From positions 930,001 to 994,000 of the forward strand of contig OZ243038.1 in the NCBI GenBank assembly GCA_965212005.1: a stretch of DNA of 64,000 nucleotides, in the 5' to 3' direction. The translations under genes were made by a program, and so were the position numbers. Under the pieces are notes generated by a model. The model was not told the origin of the DNA, searched no databases, and saw nothing but the letters and a program-made list of their open reading frames with translations. Of this stretch, positions 60,312-64,000 are shown in pieces (position 1 is the first letter of the stretch; each line of letters opens with the position of its first letter). This stretch comes from G965212005 sp965212005 (lineage in GTDB: Bacteria > Pseudomonadota > Gammaproteobacteria > Porifericomitales > Porifericomitaceae).

Positions 60312-61745
60312 TCACTTCAGGCTCTCTACGCCGGGCTGGTCGAAGGGATTGACGTCGCACAGCGCAGCCTGCGCAAAAATTTTGTGTTCGAATACGGCGA
60401 TCAGCGCACCTAAATGCACCGGGGTCAATTGCTCAGCCGTTAAAATACCGTGCGGAACGGCGCCGGGGATCCGCTCGTGCGGATGATCGCCGCGCCGGCC
60501 GCACGCAAACAAACGTGAATGCGCGCGCGCCGCGGCCCCACCCCCGCGGGCATTGCCCGCGCTCTTTACCAAAACCAAATCGACGGCGGCCCGCTCTCCT
60601 CCTTGCAGCAGCATCTGAAAAAACGAGTGCCGCGCACGCCAGCCCAGGTCACCCCATACCGGCACGCAGGCACGCACCCCGATTTTCCTGCCATCGCTGC
60701 CGATGGTTTTACCCAGGCTTTCCATCTCCAATTGCATCAGGTAGGGAACCAGATTTCGCAGCCTGAAGTCGTAGGGCAGAATGGCCTTGCTTTGTATGCC
60801 GTTGAAATTAAAATTCCAAAGATCCAACAGGGCCAATAGCACGGGCAGATTGCGTGCGTACGGCGCTGACTTGAAATGCACGTCGGCACGATGCGCACCG
60901 TCCAGCAATGCCTGGAAAGCGCACGAGCCTATGCGGACCGCGGCCGCAAGACCCATCGCCGACCATAACGAGAACCTCCCGCCGGTCCCTTCCCGGATGC
61001 GAAACTGGCGCGCGGCAGCGATGCCCCACTCGCGCATGCGCCGCGGCTGTGCCGACACCGCTGCGAAATGCTTCGGGAACGCCGCTCGCCCGAGACGACT
61101 TTCAATCCAGGCGCGGGCAACGGCGGCGTCGGCAAGGGTCTCTGTTGTGGCGAAGGACTTCGAAGCGATGATGAAAAGGGCCGTTTCAGCGTTCAAGCCA
61201 GGGAGCAGGGAACACAATCCTCCGCCGTCTGCGTCGCCGACAAAGTGAACACGGACCGGAGTATCGCTTGCCTCTTCCAATGCTCTTGCCAGCAGGCAAG
61301 CCCCGGACTCGGAGCCGCCCATACCGACGTTGATCACATCAGTGAAACGGCGCTTGCCGGCACCGGTGATACTTCCGGTGCGCACTTGACCGGCAAAATT
61401 CAGGAAGCGGTCGCGATCGGCGCGAATTTTTTTGTGCAGGCTGAACGGCAGGCGCGCCATGCGGGTGCCGCGCAGGGCAGGATGTAACGCCGGGAGTTGC
61501 TCAGTGAAATTGACGGCCGCCCCTGCCATCATCGCCGCAATTTGGCCCTTCAATCCACGGGCGCGGGCCAACCCAAGGAGGCCGCGCAGCACAACAGGGT
61601 TCACGTACTGGTTGGAAAAATCCAGCGTGATCAGGCCGTCCAGGTCTGCATGGGTGGCAGATTTTCCGACACCGCTGCGCGTCCTTCCCACGCTCCGGGC
61701 ACACGCAGAGAGAGCCTTCCAGGCCGCACTGCGCTCTATAGGCAC
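60312..61745 (-). CDS. pgi: Glucose-6-phosphate isomerase (Pgi), short form
   Basis: Pgi interconverts glucose 6-phosphate and fructose 6-phosphate, feeding UDP-sugar synthesis here. The 477-residue product has signature one EGTGGRFSLWSAMG and, at the C-terminus, the second signature reduced to PFDQPGVESLK, after which it stops. NVGMGGSESGA and SKSFATTET bind the phosphate. It is shorter than the about 549-residue enteric enzyme at both ends. I chose GTG at 61745; the frame extends to 61928 inside galU. It is 41 bases downstream of galU, probably co-transcribed. Confidence 0.88.
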   Translation of the reverse strand: MPIERSAAWKALSACARSVGRTRSGVGKSATHADLDGLITLDFSNQYVNPVVLRGLLGLARARGLKGQIAAMMAGAAVNFTEQLPALHPALRGTRMARLPFSLHKKIRADRDRFLNFAGQVRTGSITGAGKRRFTDVINVGMGGSESGACLLARALEEASDTPVRVHFVGDADGGGLCSLLPGLNAETALFIIASKSFATTETLADAAVARAWIESRLGRAAFPKHFAAVSAQPRRMREWGIAAARQFRIREGTGGRFSLWSAMGLAAAVRIGSCAFQALLDGAHRADVHFKSAPYARNLPVLLALLDLWNFNFNGIQSKAILPYDFRLRNLVPYLMQLEMESLGKTIGSDGRKIGVRACVPVWGDLGWRARHSFFQMLLQGGERAAVDLVLVKSAGNARGGGAAARAHSRLFACGRRGDHPHERIPGAVPHGILTAEQLTPVHLGALIAVFEHKIFAQAALCDVNPFDQPGVESLK

Positions 61746-61786
61746 GGTAACGTCCCTACCGGCTTCAGTGGAGCTGCGGCCAGTCC

Positions 61787-62671
61787 TCAACTGAGCCGGC
61801 GAATGAGTTCGCGGGCCGGTTGTACCGTTTTCGGATCCCGCAGCGCAAACTCCATTGACGCAGCCGTCAGTCCGAACGGCGTGCCGCAATCGTAGCAGGA
61901 GGTGCCGCGCTTCATCGTCAGCGCCCACACGGATTTTCTCTGCGCGAGAGCGGCAATGGCATCGGTTAATTGCACTTCGCCGTTTCTGCCCGGCACCGTC
62001 TGTTGCAAGAAGTCGAACACGTCCGGCGTAAACAGGTAACGTCCGGTCACGGCAAAACGCGAAGGAGCACGCGCCGGCGGGGGCTTTTCCACCACGCCGC
62101 GCAATTGCCGTGCCCCGCTTTTGCCACGGCCCGGAACAAAATCGGCGATACCGTAGCGCTGCACCTCGGAGCCGGGGACCGGATGAACGAGGATTGCGCT
62201 CTCACCCAGACGGTCAAAACAATCCACCAGGCGGGGCATGCCCTGTGCGGCGGGATACAAGATAACGTCCGGCAGCATCACCCCGAAAGGAGACCTGCCC
62301 ACTGCCTCCCGGGCCCAAAGCACCGCATCGCCCAGACCGCGCGGGCGCGGCTGCACGGTGACGCGCAGGCGCACCCCGGAAGGCAGCGGCAATACCAGGC
62401 GACGCACGGCAGCCGCGTCGCCGGCGGCAGCGAGCCGCGTTTCCAATGCGCGGTGCCGGCGCAGGTAACGAAGCACGGAAGGATTTTTTTCCCTGGCAAC
62501 GAAGATGAGTTCACGGACGCCGGAGGCGGCAGCTTCCAGTGCGATATAGTGAATCACGGGCCGGTCCACTACGGTAAGCAGCTCCTTGGATACACATTTG
62601 GTCGCAGGCAGCATACGAGAGCCAAGCCCGGCAATCGGAATGACGATTTTCCTCACCCGCGAAGCAGCCAT
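61787..62671 (-). CDS. galU: UTP-glucose-1-phosphate uridylyltransferase (GalU)
   Basis: GalU makes UDP-glucose from glucose 1-phosphate and UTP. The 294-residue product has the nucleotide-binding IPIAGLGSRMLPATK, RPVIHYIALEAAASG, PRGLGDAVLWARE, GVMLPDVIL and VVEKPP motifs. The usual Thr of GxGTR is Ser here. The ATG at 62671 is where family proteins begin; the frame extends to 62764 with non-homologous sequence. With pgi it forms a UDP-sugar supply unit. Confidence 0.9.
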   Translation of the reverse strand: MAASRVRKIVIPIAGLGSRMLPATKCVSKELLTVVDRPVIHYIALEAAASGVRELIFVAREKNPSVLRYLRRHRALETRLAAAGDAAAVRRLVLPLPSGVRLRVTVQPRPRGLGDAVLWAREAVGRSPFGVMLPDVILYPAAQGMPRLVDCFDRLGESAILVHPVPGSEVQRYGIADFVPGRGKSGARQLRGVVEKPPPARAPSRFAVTGRYLFTPDVFDFLQQTVPGRNGEVQLTDAIAALAQRKSVWALTMKRGTSCYDCGTPFGLTAASMEFALRDPKTVQPARELIRRLS

Positions 62672-63030
62672 CGCGTCAGTATAACCGTAAACCCGGCCAG
62701 GGGCGTTTTTGCGGCGCAGATACAGGACTACAGTCAGCGCGGGCGGTTCACGATTCATCCGCATAGGCAGTTGCGGACTCTCCGCGCCACGCTTTGTGCT
62801 CCGTTACCGGGCTGGAAACCGCGCCTCCGAGGCGCGGGACAGGGAATCCGGGCACTCGTCAAAGAGTATTCCCAGCCGCTTTTTGTTCAAAAGCCGCGCC
62901 GGTGCCCGCATTTCTGCTAAACTGCGCAACGGTTGGCGATCTTCCGGTCTCAGCCGATCCGGTAAATACCCACCTCCTTCCACGCACTCCGTGAGCTGTA
63001 AGGCGCAGTATTGAAGAGCACCGTATTGAC
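62672..63030. other. Divergent region galU / glycosyltransferase
   Basis: These 359 bases hold no supported gene. A perfect hairpin CCGCGCCT-CCG-AGGCGCGG lies at 62819-62837. Promoters for both directions are expected here but none is clear. Confidence 0.45.
62819..62837. repeat. Perfect 8-bp GC-rich hairpin
   Basis: CCGCGCCT and AGGCGCGG pair around a CCG loop in the region between galU and the last glycosyltransferase. No T-run is adjacent on either strand. It could be a regulatory stem or protein site. Confidence 0.45.
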
Positions 63031-64000
63031 GTGATCCTGATTACGACTCAGACCTTCCCTCCCGTTATCGGCGGCATGGAAAACCTGATGGGAGGACTGG
63101 CCGGCGCATTGGCCGACCAGGGCCGTCCCGTCACCGTCTTTGCTGACGGCAAGGGAGACCCTGCCGAGAGCGTCACTGACTCCGGCTATGCTTTCTGCGT
63201 GCGGCGCTTTGGCGGACCGCGACCCTGGCGGCGGTTCCGGAAGGCGCGCGCAATCGCCCGCGAAATGCAAAACACGCAGGCGATTGTCGCCGACTCATGG
63301 AAAAGCCTGGAGCAATTGAACCCGGTCCGCCGGCCGCCGATCGCCTGCCTGGCGCATGGCAAAGACATGTTAAGTGATTCGACTACGCGCAGTACGCGCA
63401 TTGCCCGTGCCTTGAACAAGGCCAATTGGATCGTGGCCAATTCCGCTTACGTCGCGGACCTGGCGCGCGGACACGCGGACCAGCCGGAATCGGTACGGAT
63501 CATTCCGCCCGGCCTGGCAGCATTGCCGGTACCCGATCCGGCAAAGACGGCGGAATTTGAAAAAATTGTCAGCGCACGCGGGCCGATCCTGACCACGTTA
63601 GCGCGCCTGGAACCACGCAAGGGAGTGGACATGGTGATTCAAGCCCTGCCGCGTCTGGCCCGGATCCATCCGGACATTCTCTACCTGGTGGGGGGCGATG
63701 GGAAAGATCAAAAGCGGCTGCAGCGGCTGGCCATGCAATTAGGCGTCAGCGCACGCGTGCATTTTGCCGGTGCACTGGTCAGGGACAGGGCTGCGTTACT
63801 GCGCGCCTCCAACCTGTTTGTGATGCCTACTCGCCGCATCGGCAGATCGGTGGAAGGATTTGGCATCGTCTACCTGGAAGCAGCAGCTTGCGCAATTCCC
63901 TCCCTTGGCGGGAAAGTCGGTGGCGCCAGAGACGCCATCGGGGAGACCGGCTTTTTATGCGACGGCGGCAACGCCCAGGCAGTGGAGGACGCACTGGCCG
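63031..64000 (+). CDS. Glycosyltransferase family 4, cut by the window edge
   Basis: The frame is open from GTG 63031 to the end of the window (323 codons, no stop). The product begins VILITTQTFPPVIGGMENLM, the standard GT4 start with a Gly-Gly acceptor loop. It continues with IVANSAYVADL, IIPPGL, TLARLEPRKGVDMVIQALPRL (63598-63660), YLVGGDGKD, VHFAGALV, and the E-x7-E region SVEGFGIVYLEAAAC. It is a retaining sugar transferase of unknown substrate, probably part of the same glycan pathway. The GTG is the only start after an in-frame stop at 62992. Confidence 0.88.
   Translation, partial: MILITTQTFPPVIGGMENLMGGLAGALADQGRPVTVFADGKGDPAESVTDSGYAFCVRRFGGPRPWRRFRKARAIAREMQNTQAIVADSWKSLEQLNPVRRPPIACLAHGKDMLSDSTTRSTRIARALNKANWIVANSAYVADLARGHADQPESVRIIPPGLAALPVPDPAKTAEFEKIVSARGPILTTLARLEPRKGVDMVIQALPRLARIHPDILYLVGGDGKDQKRLQRLAMQLGVSARVHFAGALVRDRAALLRASNLFVMPTRRIGRSVEGFGIVYLEAAACAIPSLGGKVGGARDAIGETGFLCDGGNAQAVEDALA

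Overview
The window looks like chromosome from a GC-rich gammaproteobacterium with an LPS outer membrane. The evidence is the lptD-surA-pdxA-rsmA gene order, divergent trmJ/suhB, nudJ next to mnmA, a two-ACT biosynthetic threonine deaminase and a class II fumarase. The genus cannot be told from the sequence. GTG and TTG starts are frequent. One gene (pdxA) has no ATG, GTG or TTG codon that could serve as its start.

From 45 to 12361 (minus strand) a housekeeping block reads right to left: an SDR oxidoreductase, an ABC exporter, ribE, ribBA with a degenerate RibA half, ribH, nusB, thiL, lptD, surA, pdxA and rsmA. From 12566 to 18664 come purM, trmJ (minus), suhB, ilvA, pyrF and a rhodanese.

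From 18921 to 27426 lies a compact plus-strand operon of eight genes I cannot assign to a named system. It encodes an exported protein, a lipoprotein, a TPR-like membrane protein, a PEGA-repeat/FGE-fold membrane protein, a 50-residue secreted peptide, a MotA/TolQ/ExbB-type stator protein, and two proteins that join a TolR/ExbD/MotB-like membrane helix with its aspartate to a coiled coil and a metal-binding von Willebrand A (vWA) domain. This reads as a proton-motive-force-driven envelope machine with vWA domains where TolR or MotB would carry a cell-wall-binding domain. Part of it is visibly richer in A/T than its flanks, and it ends next to tRNA-Ser(GCU).

From 27961 to 36875 the core genome resumes: fumC, a transglutaminase-like lipoprotein, acnA, mnmA, nudJ, a 128-bp tandem duplication and a UPF0114 membrane protein. 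A structured 720-base noncoding stretch follows, with hairpins and decamer repeats.

From 37596 to 55302 is one long plus-strand operon for an F-type type IV secretion apparatus in F-plasmid order: an unknown proline-rich exported protein, pilin, traL, E, K, B, V, C, trbI, an S26-type peptidase, traW, U, trbC, traN, F, H and G. No relaxase, coupling protein, surface-exclusion or regulatory gene is in the window. The apparatus may therefore serve something other than self-transfer, or rely on genes elsewhere.

From 55536 to the right edge are carbohydrate genes: two GT4 glycosyltransferases, an ELM1-family protein, a 2-oxoglutarate oxygenase overlapping a large unknown gene, pgi and galU. Together they look like UDP-sugar supply plus assembly of a surface or storage glycan.
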